Shown here: positions 5,705 through 12,052 of the stretch, in pieces
Numbering within the stretch: position 1 is the stretch's first letter
How the letters are laid out: each line of letters begins with the position of its first letter
Origin: Bacteroidota bacterium
GTDB taxonomy: Bacteria > Bacteroidota > Bacteroidia > Bacteroidales > Dysgonomonadaceae
Direction: 5' to 3'
DNA: 12,052 bases
Assembly: GCA_023424395.1 (NCBI GenBank)
Contig: JAFADY010000053.1
Span: 1 to 12,052, forward strand
Made by a program: the position numbers and the translations under genes
Notes under the pieces: generated by a model
What the model was told of the DNA's origin: nothing
The model's input: only the letters and a program-made list of their open reading frames with translations
Database searches by the model: none

Positions 5705-6112
5705 TTATTTCAATATTTCAAACTTTAGATTATTTTGATTTTCTATAGATGGAACAGAGTATAAAATCATTGGATTTTTATCATTAGTAAAACTTTCAAA
5801 AGGTTTCCAACTATTATCTATCCACAAAGCGATATCGTTCAATTTCTTTCGTTTTATATCTAAACAAGCTGACACATATATTTTTTTGTTTTGTTCATAT
5901 AAAAGAATATAAACCTCTACCATATTTGAAGCAACATTTGTGGAATTGAGTATTGGTTTTAACCAAGTTTCATCTTGACCTTCAATATTTTCTCCTTCAA
6001 GATCAAAAATCCATATCGGATTTTTTTGAAAATCCTCTAAACTCACATCTTCCATTGGTTTAGCTTTTCCAAATATCAAATTTTCTTTTTTCTTAAAAAT
6101 AGACATTATCAT
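5705..6112 (-). CDS. cytosolic protein of unknown function, candidate immunity protein
   Basis: A 135-residue protein without signal peptide or membrane segment. MIM gives two possible starts (6112 and 6106); both overlap the end of the upstream gene (stop 6095-6093), so translation is probably coupled. The protein starts basic (SIFKKKENLIFGKAKPMED), followed by PIWIFDLEGENIEGQDETWL, then VEVYILLYEQNKKIYVSACL, a strand pair, and ALWIDNSWKPFESF. The even mix of strands and acidic/aromatic residues fits a compact immunity-type protein, but I do not recognise the family. It is second in a two-gene cassette between R8 and R7 and ends 17 bp from R7. Working together with the CxxC protein is the simplest reading of the overlap. 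Confidence 0.85.
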   Translation of the reverse strand: MIMSIFKKKENLIFGKAKPMEDVSLEDFQKNPIWIFDLEGENIEGQDETWLKPILNSTNVASNMVEVYILLYEQNKKIYVSACLDIKRKKLNDIALWIDNSWKPFESFTNDKNPMILYSVPSIENQNNLKFEILK

Positions 6113-6650
6113 ATAATAATCCTTTTAGGTTTGATTCTTTTAATTTTTTTATTGTTTCTAATCCAATGATGATATTATAATGTTTAAATGCATAAGAACC
6201 AAATCTATATTCCGTTCTAAAAATAAAATCATTGGAGATTAGAGAACAATCTTCTTTATTAAATGCTGGGGTCGCACCTATAATCTCATCGTAGCTTCCA
6301 CAGCACTCTCGGTAATTTATAAATTTTGTCTTTCGCCTGACGTAATCTAACGGAAAAATATTATTTATTCTTATAGAGAAAAAATCTTTTGAGTAAGCTA
6401 ATTGAGTAAATTCTAAATTTTCATATTTATTTAACTCGCAAAAATCTTTGAATTTTTGGGATACTATAAAATAATGATCATAAGTTGCGAGAAAATCACT
6501 TGATTTCTTTTTTACTTTATATTCTAAATTTGGTATATCGGTTATTCTATTTTTGCATATCGGGCAAATATCCTGTCTATCAGTCATATGAGAATACATA
6601 TATCCCATTTCGTCTACTCCTCCAAGAATTTTCGCTATCACGGTGTTCAT
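6093..6650 (-). CDS. cytosolic CxxC protein, candidate immunity protein
   Basis: A 185-residue cytosolic protein. Four Cys could form a zinc site: CPIC at 29-32 and CC at 116-117 (INYRECCGSYDEIIGATPAF). Other marked blocks are SDFLATYDHYFIVSQKFKDF (50-70), NNIFPLDYVRRKTKF (96-110) and NDFIFRTEYRFGSYA. The layout, an early CPxC knuckle, a long helical/strand middle and a second Cys pair, recalls the 'double-CXXCG' proteins known as immunity partners in other bacteria, but I would not assign that family. AAAGGAATAAG precedes the ATG, a fair ribosome binding site. It is first in the R8-R7 cassette and overlaps the next gene by 20 bp. Confidence 0.9.
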   Translation of the reverse strand: MNTVIAKILGGVDEMGYMYSHMTDRQDICPICKNRITDIPNLEYKVKKKSSDFLATYDHYFIVSQKFKDFCELNKYENLEFTQLAYSKDFFSIRINNIFPLDYVRRKTKFINYRECCGSYDEIIGATPAFNKEDCSLISNDFIFRTEYRFGSYAFKHYNIIIGLETIKKLKESNLKGLLYDNVYF

Positions 6651-6681
6651 CTTATTCCTTTATTTTAAAGATTTACCTGCT

Positions 6682-6762
6682 CTCCCGCTCGCGCAAGTTT
6701 GCAACTTGACAATTTCTATTTTTCTTCGCAAACGCACTAATAAAAATTAGTGGGAGCGGGGG
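6682..6762. repeat. cassette repeat R8 (divergent hairpin 1)
   Basis: Outer stem CCCGCT (6684-6689) against AGCGGG (6755-6760), fully complementary. Hairpin 1 differs from all other copies: CAAGTT-TGC-AACTTG (6694-6708) instead of CAAGTCT-CC-AGACTTG, so sequence changed while pairing was kept. It lacks the TTGTTTAAA part. CACTAAT/AATTAGTG arms are present. The region 6763-6906 holds no supported gene. Confidence 0.88.
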
Positions 6763-6906
6763 GTGTTAAACTTGCGCCAATGTGAGGTGTTGATGATATT
6801 TCATAACGTTGTTCCTGCCCGTTAACGTAAATAAAGAAATCTTGCCATATACCGATAGCAGCATACAACAATTAAATATCAAAATATATAATAAGCTTTT
6901 TCATAA

Positions 6907-7371
6907 TCATTCTTTTACTAAAGTTGTTAATACGTAGTCAAAATAGCTATACATTCCAATTCCTCCATAATCCTTGCATGTTTTGAATTCGATACCTTCA
7001 ATATATATTTTTTGACCATTATTTGATATATTCCATTCTTTTGCAAAATCAGGAAAATTGCAAATTCGCCCTGTTGAAAAGAACGTGCCATCAACAATAT
7101 ATAGAGTAGCTTGTTTGGTTTGAATATTATAAATAACCCATTTTTCAGAACTCCCCATGCGAAGTTGCTCTAATAGTTTTGATTCGATTTGTGTTGTTGC
7201 TTTGAAAAATAGAGCACCTTTGATTGAATGATTTGGGCGTAAAATTTCTTTCTCCACACAATCACATTCTGCATAAGGCACATTATTACGTTCATTTTCT
7301 TTTTCACACCCTGCACCGCCCACCATCATCAGCAGCACAATCATAGTCAGTAAAAATGTTTTCGTTTTCAT
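6907..7371 (-). CDS. lipoprotein of unknown function
   Basis: A 154-residue lipoprotein with signal MKTKTFLLTMIVLLMMVGGA, then G and Cys22, followed by EKENERN. The mature part opens with an acidic Cys-rich bit (YAECDCVEKE), then IKGALFFKATTQIESKLLEQ, KWVIYNIQTKQATLYIV, GRICNFPDFAKEW and GQKIYIEGIEFKTCKDYGG. Four Cys in the mature part suggest disulfides. The MKTK-type signal is like those of the lipoproteins at 3215 and 4469, but the mature domain is not. A good promoter candidate lies at 7420-7390. It is alone between R9 and R8. No family recognised; an envelope-defence role is inferred from the array. Confidence 0.88.
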   Translation of the reverse strand: MKTKTFLLTMIVLLMMVGGAGCEKENERNNVPYAECDCVEKEILRPNHSIKGALFFKATTQIESKLLEQLRMGSSEKWVIYNIQTKQATLYIVDGTFFSTGRICNFPDFAKEWNISNNGQKIYIEGIEFKTCKDYGGIGMYSYFDYVLTTLVKE

Positions 7372-7389
7372 ACAAAGTTAAATTTGCTA

Positions 7390-7420
7390 TAAAACTACAC
7401 AAAGAAAGTGCACAATCAAA
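7390..7420 (-). promoter_or_regulatory. candidate Bacteroidales promoter for the 6907-7371 lipoprotein
   Basis: TTTG (7420-7417), 19 bp, TAGTTTTA (7397-7390), against the consensus TTTG-N19-TAnnTTTG (7 of 8 at the -7 box). The start of transcription would be about 15 bp before the ATG. A second match, TTTG (7403-7400), 19 bp, TAACTTTG (7380-7373), is perfect but abuts the ATG and would give a leaderless mRNA. Confidence 0.5.
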
Positions 7421-7449
7421 AGAATATCGTTAAAAAACAACCGGTTACT

Positions 7450-7521
7450 ATATAGATGAAGAAAGGGGTGAAAACGCTGCACGAAAATCGGTTTTTAACA
7501 TAATTATTTTATACCCATTGC
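7450..7521 (-). repeat. 70-bp upstream element, copy 2
   Basis: Counterpart of 3628-3698, in the same place: between a MKTK-type lipoprotein gene and the next cassette repeat. Confidence 0.75.
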
Positions 7522-7524
7522 TAG

Positions 7525-7633
7525 GTCTCTCGCTGGCGCAAGTCTCCAGACTTGTGCCTTATTTAAAACAATTTCTATTTTGCTTCGCAACGCACTGATT
7601 ATAAATTAGCGGTAATCGGTGCGAGCGGGGGAC
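7525..7633. repeat. cassette repeat R9 (longest copy)
   Basis: Outer stem GTCTCTCGCT (7525-7534) against AGCGGGGGAC (7624-7633): ten pairs if T-G pairs are allowed, including a GTC/GAC end unlike other copies. Hairpin 1 is at 7535-7558. An extra GGTAATCGGTGCG just before the right end lengthens the copy. The stretch 7634-7741 holds no gene. Confidence 0.9.
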
Positions 7634-7741
7634 TTATTTGTCGCTAAGCATTATTAAAAGGCTCTGGTTTTTATAATTTGCGTTTCTAAAAAAAGCATCT
7701 TGCACCCCAAAATCTTATACAGCTTCAATAACATTTATATC

Positions 7742-8200
7742 CTAATTATTTTCTTCAAGATTTCCATTATTATTACACAAAACTATTCCATTTTTGAAGA
7801 TATTCTTATAGCCTTTTTCTTTATTACCTATAAGATTAGTTCCTTTGATAAAAATATTATTTTCTATAAATATTTTCTCATTAAAATGACAATCAAAAAA
7901 ATCAAAAAAACCACAAAAGATATTATTTTTTATATGAATTTCATTATCATTATGTCCGCCCATCTCATAAATTATGTCATTTTTAAAAATACATTTATCT
8001 ATTACTATTTTCTTTTTAAACCAACACGAATTAATCATTAAGTCTTTGATAATACAACTTTCTAAAAATATTGAAACAAAGACATTACTAAATTCTAAAT
8101 TTATCATGTCTATAATACAATTTTTTATAATTACAGATTCATAAAACTTGATATTATCGTAATTTAAGTTGCGAAACACCTTATTTTCAATTGTTACCAT
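7742..8200 (-). CDS. pentapeptide-like right-handed beta-helix protein
   Basis: A 152-residue cytosolic protein without a signal peptide. It is built of short repeats with a large hydrophobic residue or Cys every five or so positions: VFRNLNYDNIKFYESVIIKN, CIIDMINLEFSN, ESCIIKDLMINSCWFKK, KIVIDKCIFKND, IHIKNNIFCGFF, KIFIENNIFIKG. This is the pattern of pentapeptide-repeat proteins and related right-handed beta-helices, though the central A(D/N)LxX motif is loose. Some pentapeptide proteins shield DNA gyrase by mimicking DNA; whether this one does so is unknown. It is extremely rich in Ile, Asn, Phe and Lys, in keeping with AT-rich DNA. It lies between R10 and R9, the first cassette after the transposon backbone. 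Confidence 0.85.
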   Translation of the reverse strand: MVTIENKVFRNLNYDNIKFYESVIIKNCIIDMINLEFSNVFVSIFLESCIIKDLMINSCWFKKKIVIDKCIFKNDIIYEMGGHNDNEIHIKNNIFCGFFDFFDCHFNEKIFIENNIFIKGTNLIGNKEKGYKNIFKNGIVLCNNNGNLEENN

Positions 8201-8213
8201 ATTAATTATCTTA

Positions 8214-8252
8214 TTACCATTTTAATTCTTCGGGATTAATTACTGGATTCTC
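8214..8252 (-). pseudogene. possible short toxin-tail scar
   Basis: From the edge of R10 an open frame reads NPVINPEELKW and stops 13 bp before the next gene. This is the same place as the two longer toxin tails, and the residues resemble a protein C-terminus, but eleven codons can occur by chance. Confidence 0.25.
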
Positions 8253-8326
8253 CCCTTGCTGACGCAAGTCTCCAGACTTGTGCCTTATTTAAAAATACTA
8301 ATTGTTTTTCTTCGCAACGCACTAAT
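8252..8326. repeat. cassette repeat R10, truncated at the array border
   Basis: CCCCTTGCT and hairpin 1 (GACGCAAGTCT and AGACTTGTGCC) are present, then TTCTTCGCAACGCACTAAT. At 8326 the sequence switches to remnants of a TetR gene, so the right inner arm and the AGCGGGG end are missing. This is the outermost copy of the array on the backbone side. Confidence 0.85.
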
Positions 8327-8639
8327 AAGTCTTTTGCTTTCTTTTTTGCTCTTCAAGAGTATTTATATATTTATCAATATATTTAAGAAAAGTGGAGTTT
8401 TCATATATCTCTATTTATTAAAAAAGGAAGAATCCTCTAATAAATACTTATCACACATTTTTTAAAAAGAGCCTGTTTGCTCTTAAAATGATAGAAAATT
8501 CCTCCAATTGTGATGTCAGTAAATTTAGCTAATTCCTCAAAAATAGCCCGGTCATAGGGCATTGTTGCGTATAATAATAAAGCTGCGTCTATAAACTTTT
8601 CTATGAATCTTTCTTTCTGCGTCTAACTCTTTTAGCCAT
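8322..8639 (-). pseudogene. TetR-family regulator, frameshifted remnant
   Basis: TetR regulators bind operator palindromes through an N-terminal helix-turn-helix and often control their own gene. Starting at ATG 8639 the frame reads MAKRV, then shifts by one base into QKERFIEKFIDAALLLYAT, then PYDRAIFEELAKFTD and ITIGGIFYHFKSKQALFKKC. This is the classic TetR HTH ending (G-I-F-Y-H-F-x-S-K-x-x-L). Another frame then gives CDKYLLEDSSFFNK, and a third YENSTFLKYIDKYINTLEEQ up to a TAG at 8324-8322. At least three frame changes and a length of about half the usual 190 residues show that it is dead. Its 3' end is joined directly to truncated repeat R10, so the array probably inserted into or deleted part of this gene. 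The annotation rests on the HTH, which is clear. Confidence 0.78.
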
Positions 8640-8654
8640 AGTTCTTTTTTCTTA

Positions 8655-8662
8655 CAAAGCTA
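8655..8662 (-). promoter_or_regulatory. -7 box of the decayed TetR gene
   Basis: TAGCTTTG is a full match to the Bacteroidales -7 consensus TAnnTTTG, 16 bp before the ATG of the TetR remnant. I see no clear TTTG at the right distance; the -33 region is taken up by the palindrome at 8664-8680. Confidence 0.4.
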
Positions 8663-8663
8663 C

Positions 8664-8680
8664 TATTTATTTAATAAATA
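8664..8680. promoter_or_regulatory. palindrome O1, possible TetR operator
   Basis: TATTTATT T AATAAATA, a perfect 17-bp palindrome immediately upstream of the TetR -7 box. A related palindrome lies with its centre exactly 40 bp away. AT-rich palindromes are common in such DNA, so the pair with similar sequence and integral helical spacing is the real evidence. Confidence 0.4.
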
Positions 8681-8703
8681 AAAAGCTATAAAGAGCCAAA
8701 ACA

Positions 8704-8720
8704 TTTTTATTAAATAAAAA
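8704..8720. promoter_or_regulatory. palindrome O2, possible TetR operator
   Basis: TTTTTATT A AATAAAAA, perfect 17-bp palindrome, centre at 8712 against 8672 for O1. The half-sites share TTATT / AATAA. Confidence 0.4.
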
Positions 8721-8824
8721 GTTTTTTTTCAAGTTAAATGTTATTTAAAGATCCACTAAATATTTCAAGATATGATAAGGCTTGTTTCCTTTCAAATCCA
8801 TTCTAATCCCTTCCTTTCCATCCA

Positions 8825-8858
8825 TTGTTTCCTTAAATAGATTATCCCTCTATATTTG
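8825..8858 (+). promoter_or_regulatory. candidate promoter of the DUF3945 gene
   Basis: TATATTTG (8851-8858) is a perfect -7 box; a weak TTG at 8825-8827 could be the -33 box with slightly long spacing. A start of transcription near 8863 leaves a leader of about 24 bases with A-rich AAAGCAAATAAT before the ATG. The rest of 8640-8886 contains the palindromes and AT-rich DNA but no gene. Confidence 0.45.
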
Positions 8859-8886
8859 CTAACCTAAACCTTTAAAAGCAAATAAT

Positions 8887-10302
8887 ATGGAAACAACCAA
8901 CCCCGACAACTTCGTCCTCGTCCTTGAAGACCGAAGCCAAACCAAAAACAACGCCGAAGCCGGCAAACTATCCGTCGTATCAAGTATCGATAAAAACGGA
9001 AAAATCAACACCGTCGAACCGTTAGACAGCAACAGTACCGCTTTTATGAAGTTCAGAAAGAACGACAGCGTGCTGCAAAACTTCTTTTCCAATCTCGCCA
9101 AACAGTTCAAGGAACCCTCTCATTTGGGTGTGTACCGGCTGGCCGCAGAAAAAGTGGAAGACTCGGTAAGCGTCCTTAAAAAGATGCTCGAAAACAAAGA
9201 CTCCCCCGGCAATAAAGCCGCGATTGATGCCGTAAAAATCACCGCCGACGATTTTGAACCTGCACAAAAAGCCACCGCCATCAATCCAGAGCAAGTCGAT
9301 TGGAAAGAAATGGAACGCCTGGGTTTATCCCAGGAAAAACTGCAACAATCCGGCGATTTGGAAAAAGTATTAAACTGGCAAAAATCCAACCTGATGCCCA
9401 TCGCCATCCCTTTTGGCGACAGCACCATTTATACCGAAGCCCGCATCGCGCTCAGGCACGATGAAGACGGCAAACTCGGTTTAGCCATCCACACGTTGCG
9501 TAAAGAACCACAGTTGGACTATCCTTATATGGGTTATCGCTTTACGGATGAAGACAAAGACACGTTGCGACATTCCGGTAATTTAGGTAAAATGGTCGAA
9601 CTAACACCTAAAAACGGCGAACCCTTCAAAGCCTACGTTTCCATTGACCCCCAGACCAACGAACTGATAGCCCTGAAATCCGACCGCGTATCCATACCCA
9701 AAGAAATCAAAGGTGTACTGCTCACGGACGAACAGTACCGGGATTTAAGCGAAGGTAAAGGCATTAAGGTAGAAGGAATGCTTTCAAGAAAGGGAAAGCC
9801 GTTTGACGCCACCCTTCAGGTCAATGCAGAACGCAAAGGCATCGAGTTTATTTTCGATGAAAATAAGTCCTATAAACAACGAATGGCCCCCGAACAAAAA
9901 CCCGAAGCCAAATACGGTATACCCGGAACGATTTGCAACCTTGAACTTTCCGAAAAGCAGCAGAAAGCCCTTTCTGACGGAAAAACGCTTTACCTTAAAA
10001 ACATGACCGACAAAGAAGGACAATCGTTCAATGCCTATGTACGTATAGACCCCGAACAAAACCGTCCCCGCTTTTATCGCTGGAATCCTGATAAGAAAGA
10101 AGATAAAGTAGAATCCGTTGCCGAAGAGAACAAAACACAGGTAGCGGTAAACAACGAAGGCAAAACCAACGAAGCCACCAAAAACGTGAAAGAACCGCTC
10201 AAAAGCGGACAAACACAACCGGACGAAAAACAACAGGCCCAACAGGAGAACAAAGAGAAACAACAAGAGCAAGTTCCGAAGAAAAGAGGCAGGCGTATGT
10301 AG
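8887..10302 (+). CDS. DUF4099/DUF3945-domain protein of Bacteroidales conjugative elements
   Basis: A 471-residue cytoplasmic protein. Such genes are regularly found just before topB in Bacteroidales conjugative transposons; the molecular role is unknown. Residues 1-50 are polar; about 137-235 form the DUF4099-like region (VDWKEMERLGLSQEKLQQSG, then NLMPIAIPFGDSTIYTEARI). From 233 to 400 there are at least two DUF3945-type repeats: VELTPKNGEPFKAYVSIDPQ with IKGVLLTDEQYRDLSEGK, and CNLELSEKQQKALSDGKTLY with GQSFNAYVRIDPEQNRPRFY. Residues 405-471 are a low-complexity Gln/Lys/Glu tail ending in KKRGRRM, probably disordered and possibly able to touch nucleic acid. Base use is much richer in G+C than in the array, and the strand switches, so it belongs to the mobile-element backbone. 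A strong terminator follows the stop. Confidence 0.95.
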   Translation: METTNPDNFVLVLEDRSQTKNNAEAGKLSVVSSIDKNGKINTVEPLDSNSTAFMKFRKNDSVLQNFFSNLAKQFKEPSHLGVYRLAAEKVEDSVSVLKKMLENKDSPGNKAAIDAVKITADDFEPAQKATAINPEQVDWKEMERLGLSQEKLQQSGDLEKVLNWQKSNLMPIAIPFGDSTIYTEARIALRHDEDGKLGLAIHTLRKEPQLDYPYMGYRFTDEDKDTLRHSGNLGKMVELTPKNGEPFKAYVSIDPQTNELIALKSDRVSIPKEIKGVLLTDEQYRDLSEGKGIKVEGMLSRKGKPFDATLQVNAERKGIEFIFDENKSYKQRMAPEQKPEAKYGIPGTICNLELSEKQQKALSDGKTLYLKNMTDKEGQSFNAYVRIDPEQNRPRFYRWNPDKKEDKVESVAEENKTQVAVNNEGKTNEATKNVKEPLKSGQTQPDEKQQAQQENKEKQQEQVPKKRGRRM

Positions 10303-10316
10303 TTTATCCGATGCTT

Positions 10317-10352
10317 GGGCAAGCCGATTGTATAATTTGCTTGCCCTTTTTT
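10317..10352 (+). terminator. intrinsic terminator after the DUF3945 gene
   Basis: GGGCAAGC (10317-10324) pairs perfectly with GCTTGCCC (10339-10346), followed by TTTTTT (10347-10352); the loop is 14 bases. It lies between the DUF3945 stop and topB, so topB either has its own promoter or depends on readthrough. Confidence 0.75.
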
Positions 10353-10386
10353 CTATTTCATTGAACCAACCAAAATCTTATACATT

Positions 10387-12052
10387 ATGAAAACCTGTAT
10401 CATCGCGGAGAAACCTTCCGTGGCACGCGACATCGCCCGCATAGTAGGAGCTAACCAAAAACGAGACGGCTTCCTATCAGGAAATGACTTTTGTGTAACC
10501 TGGGCATTCGGCCATCTCATCACCCTTGCGATGCCAGCCGATTACGGCTTTGAAAAATACAATGCCGACGATTTGCCCATTCTACCTGACCCGTTCCGGC
10601 TGACGGTACGGCAAATCCGAAAAGGCAAAGAGTATGTAGCCGACCCATCAGCGCTCAAACAACTAAAAGTTATCAACACCTGCTTTAACCAATGCAGCCG
10701 AATTATTGCAGCCACCGATGCGGGTCGTGAAGGAGAATTGATTTTCCGCTACATCTATGATTTCCTGAAGTGCACTAAACCGTTTGACCGACTTTGGATA
10801 AGTTCCTTAACCGATAAATCCATCCAAGAAGGACTGCAAAAGCTGAAAAACGGAAAAGAATACAACAACCTCTATCTGTCGGGTAAAGCCCGCAGCGAAG
10901 CCGACTGGCTTGTGGGCATCAATGCCAGCAGGGCGCTTTCCATTGCCGCCGGGAAAGGCGGGTATTCTTTAGGGCGTGTGCAGACACCCACAATTTCAAT
11001 GATATGCAAACGCTATCTCGAAAACAAAAACTTCCAAAGTGTTCCGTATTGGCAGATAAAACTCACGCTCGAAAAAGCAGGTATCCGCCTCCAAGCCGTA
11101 AGCGATACCAAGTTCGGGGATAACGCCACTGCCCGTTCCGTCTGCGCCGCTCACTTTGCAGACAGTACCGGCTCTTTGGCGGTGTCAAGGGTCGAACGAA
11201 AGACGGCCGATACCGAACCGCCCCTCTTATTCGACCTGACAAGCCTGCAAAAAGAAGCCAACAGAAAATACGGCTTTTCCGCCGATAAAACCCTTTCCCT
11301 GGCTCAAAGCCTGTACGAGAAAAAGTACATCACTTATCCCCGTACCGGCAGCCGATATATCGGCGAAGATGTTTTTGAAGAAATCCCATCGCTGATCGAA
11401 AACCTGCATTTGCATCCTTTTTTTGGGAATTATGCCCGGATGCTTAGCTTAAATTCACTGAATAAACGAAGCGTAAACACCGCTAAAGTTACCGACCACC
11501 ACGCCCTGCTGATAACCGAAAATAAACCAAACAGCCTGACGGCAGACGAACGAACGATTTACGGCCGCATAGCCGCACGGATGCTGGAAGCCTTTTCCGA
11601 AAAATCGGTACAGGAAGTACAACACGTGGAATTTACAGCCGGAGAGCATCTTTTCAAGATGAAAAATATCCGGGTGCTGACAAGCGGTTGGCGCAGCGTG
11701 TTGAGCGAAAAAACGGAAACGGATGAAAACGAAACCGAGCAAAACGAATTTCCCGATTTTACGCAAGGCGAAACCGTTTCCGTCCAATCCCACGAAATCA
11801 CCGAACACCAAACCAAACCCAAGCCCCTTTACAATGAAGCAAGCCTGCTTTCCGCGATGGAAACGGCAGGCAAAGACATCGCCGACGAAGAAGCCAAAGC
11901 CGCGATGAAAGACTGCGGATTAGGGACACCGGCTACCCGCGCCAATATCATCGAAACATTAATTCTCAGGGACTATATTCAAAGAGAAAAGAAAAACCTT
12001 ATCCCCACCGAAAAAGGGCTTGCCGTTTACGAAATCGTAAAAGAAAGAAAAA
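10387..12052 (+). CDS. topB: DNA topoisomerase III (type IA), 3' end beyond window
   Basis: Type IA topoisomerases cut one DNA strand through a tyrosine and pass another strand, separating linked DNA. In Bacteroidales conjugative transposons a topB copy is carried next to DUF3945 genes and is thought to help element transfer or replication. 555 codons are visible, starting MKTCIIAEKPSVARDIARIV, the Toprim strand with catalytic Glu8. The metal-binding motif ATDAGREGELIF is at 109-120. LGRVQTPTISMI (195-206) is the conserved gate motif, and the active-site Tyr is 317 in KKYITYPRTGS. GLGTPATRANIIETLI, near the end, is the late conserved block. About 90 to 150 residues (rest of domain and any zinc-ribbon tail) are outside the window. 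The start is supported by the exact match to the family N-terminus. G+C-rich codon use matches the DUF3945 gene. Confidence 0.97.
   Translation, partial: MKTCIIAEKPSVARDIARIVGANQKRDGFLSGNDFCVTWAFGHLITLAMPADYGFEKYNADDLPILPDPFRLTVRQIRKGKEYVADPSALKQLKVINTCFNQCSRIIAATDAGREGELIFRYIYDFLKCTKPFDRLWISSLTDKSIQEGLQKLKNGKEYNNLYLSGKARSEADWLVGINASRALSIAAGKGGYSLGRVQTPTISMICKRYLENKNFQSVPYWQIKLTLEKAGIRLQAVSDTKFGDNATARSVCAAHFADSTGSLAVSRVERKTADTEPPLLFDLTSLQKEANRKYGFSADKTLSLAQSLYEKKYITYPRTGSRYIGEDVFEEIPSLIENLHLHPFFGNYARMLSLNSLNKRSVNTAKVTDHHALLITENKPNSLTADERTIYGRIAARMLEAFSEKSVQEVQHVEFTAGEHLFKMKNIRVLTSGWRSVLSEKTETDENETEQNEFPDFTQGETVSVQSHEITEHQTKPKPLYNEASLLSAMETAGKDIADEEAKAAMKDCGLGTPATRANIIETLILRDYIQREKKNLIPTEKGLAVYEIVKERK

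Noticed and set aside
7700..8041. 113-codon + strand frame
   Set aside because: Antisense shadow of the AT-rich beta-helix gene.
866..8326. CRISPR array
   Set aside because: The repeats are 80-110 bp, varied, and separated by whole genes instead of 30-40 bp spacers.
9784..10272. 162-codon minus-strand frame inside the DUF3945 gene
   Set aside because: Shadow of the Lys/Gln/Glu-rich coding strand; the real domain assignment on the + strand is clear.

Overview
The window looks like accessory DNA from a Bacteroidales bacterium (Bacteroides, Parabacteroides or a relative). The evidence is promoter-like TTTG / TAnnTTTG pairs, A-rich ribosome binding regions instead of strong Shine-Dalgarno sites, lipoproteins with acidic or charged residues after the lipid cysteine, and, at the right end, a DUF4099/DUF3945 gene followed by a type IA topoisomerase (topB). 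That last pair is typical of Bacteroidales conjugative transposons. The right third (from 8887) is clearly richer in G+C than the rest and is all on the + strand.

Positions 1-8326 hold a cassette array. Thirteen small genes, all on the minus strand, are separated by ten copies (R1-R10) of one roughly 80-110 bp repeat, always in the same orientation. Intact copies can fold into several hairpins closed by an outer stem such as CCCCTCGCT / AGCGGGG, and in several copies the two sides of this stem change together. Read in the direction of the genes, the order is: R10, pentapeptide-like beta-helix protein, R9, lipoprotein, R8, a two-gene CxxC/cytosolic unit, R7, lipoprotein, R6, META-like lipoprotein plus secreted protein, R5, lipoprotein, R4, a toxin-like tail plus CPFCG protein, R3, secreted protein, R2, TonB-C-domain protein, R1, unknown cytosolic protein, a barnase-like toxin tail, and a barstar gene that runs off the left edge.

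My reading is that this is an orphan immunity-gene (interbacterial defence) array on a mobile element. The best evidence is at 1-385. The barstar homologue is preceded by a broken 3' end of a barnase-like RNase gene in the natural toxin-immunity order. A second toxin-like 3' tail lies 4 bp before the CPFCG gene at 2613-2927. The array resembles published Bacteroidales 'acquired interbacterial defence' clusters and integron cassette arrays, but no recombinase is visible here and the repeat lacks the usual attC core motifs.

The junction with the transposon backbone (about 8320-8640) is a decayed TetR-family regulator joined directly to a truncated repeat (R10). Beyond it is a divergent promoter region with two 17-bp palindromes exactly 40 bp apart (possible TetR operators). 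Then come the DUF3945 gene, a strong intrinsic terminator, and topB, which continues past the right edge. I see no tRNA, rRNA, CRISPR or intact transposase gene.
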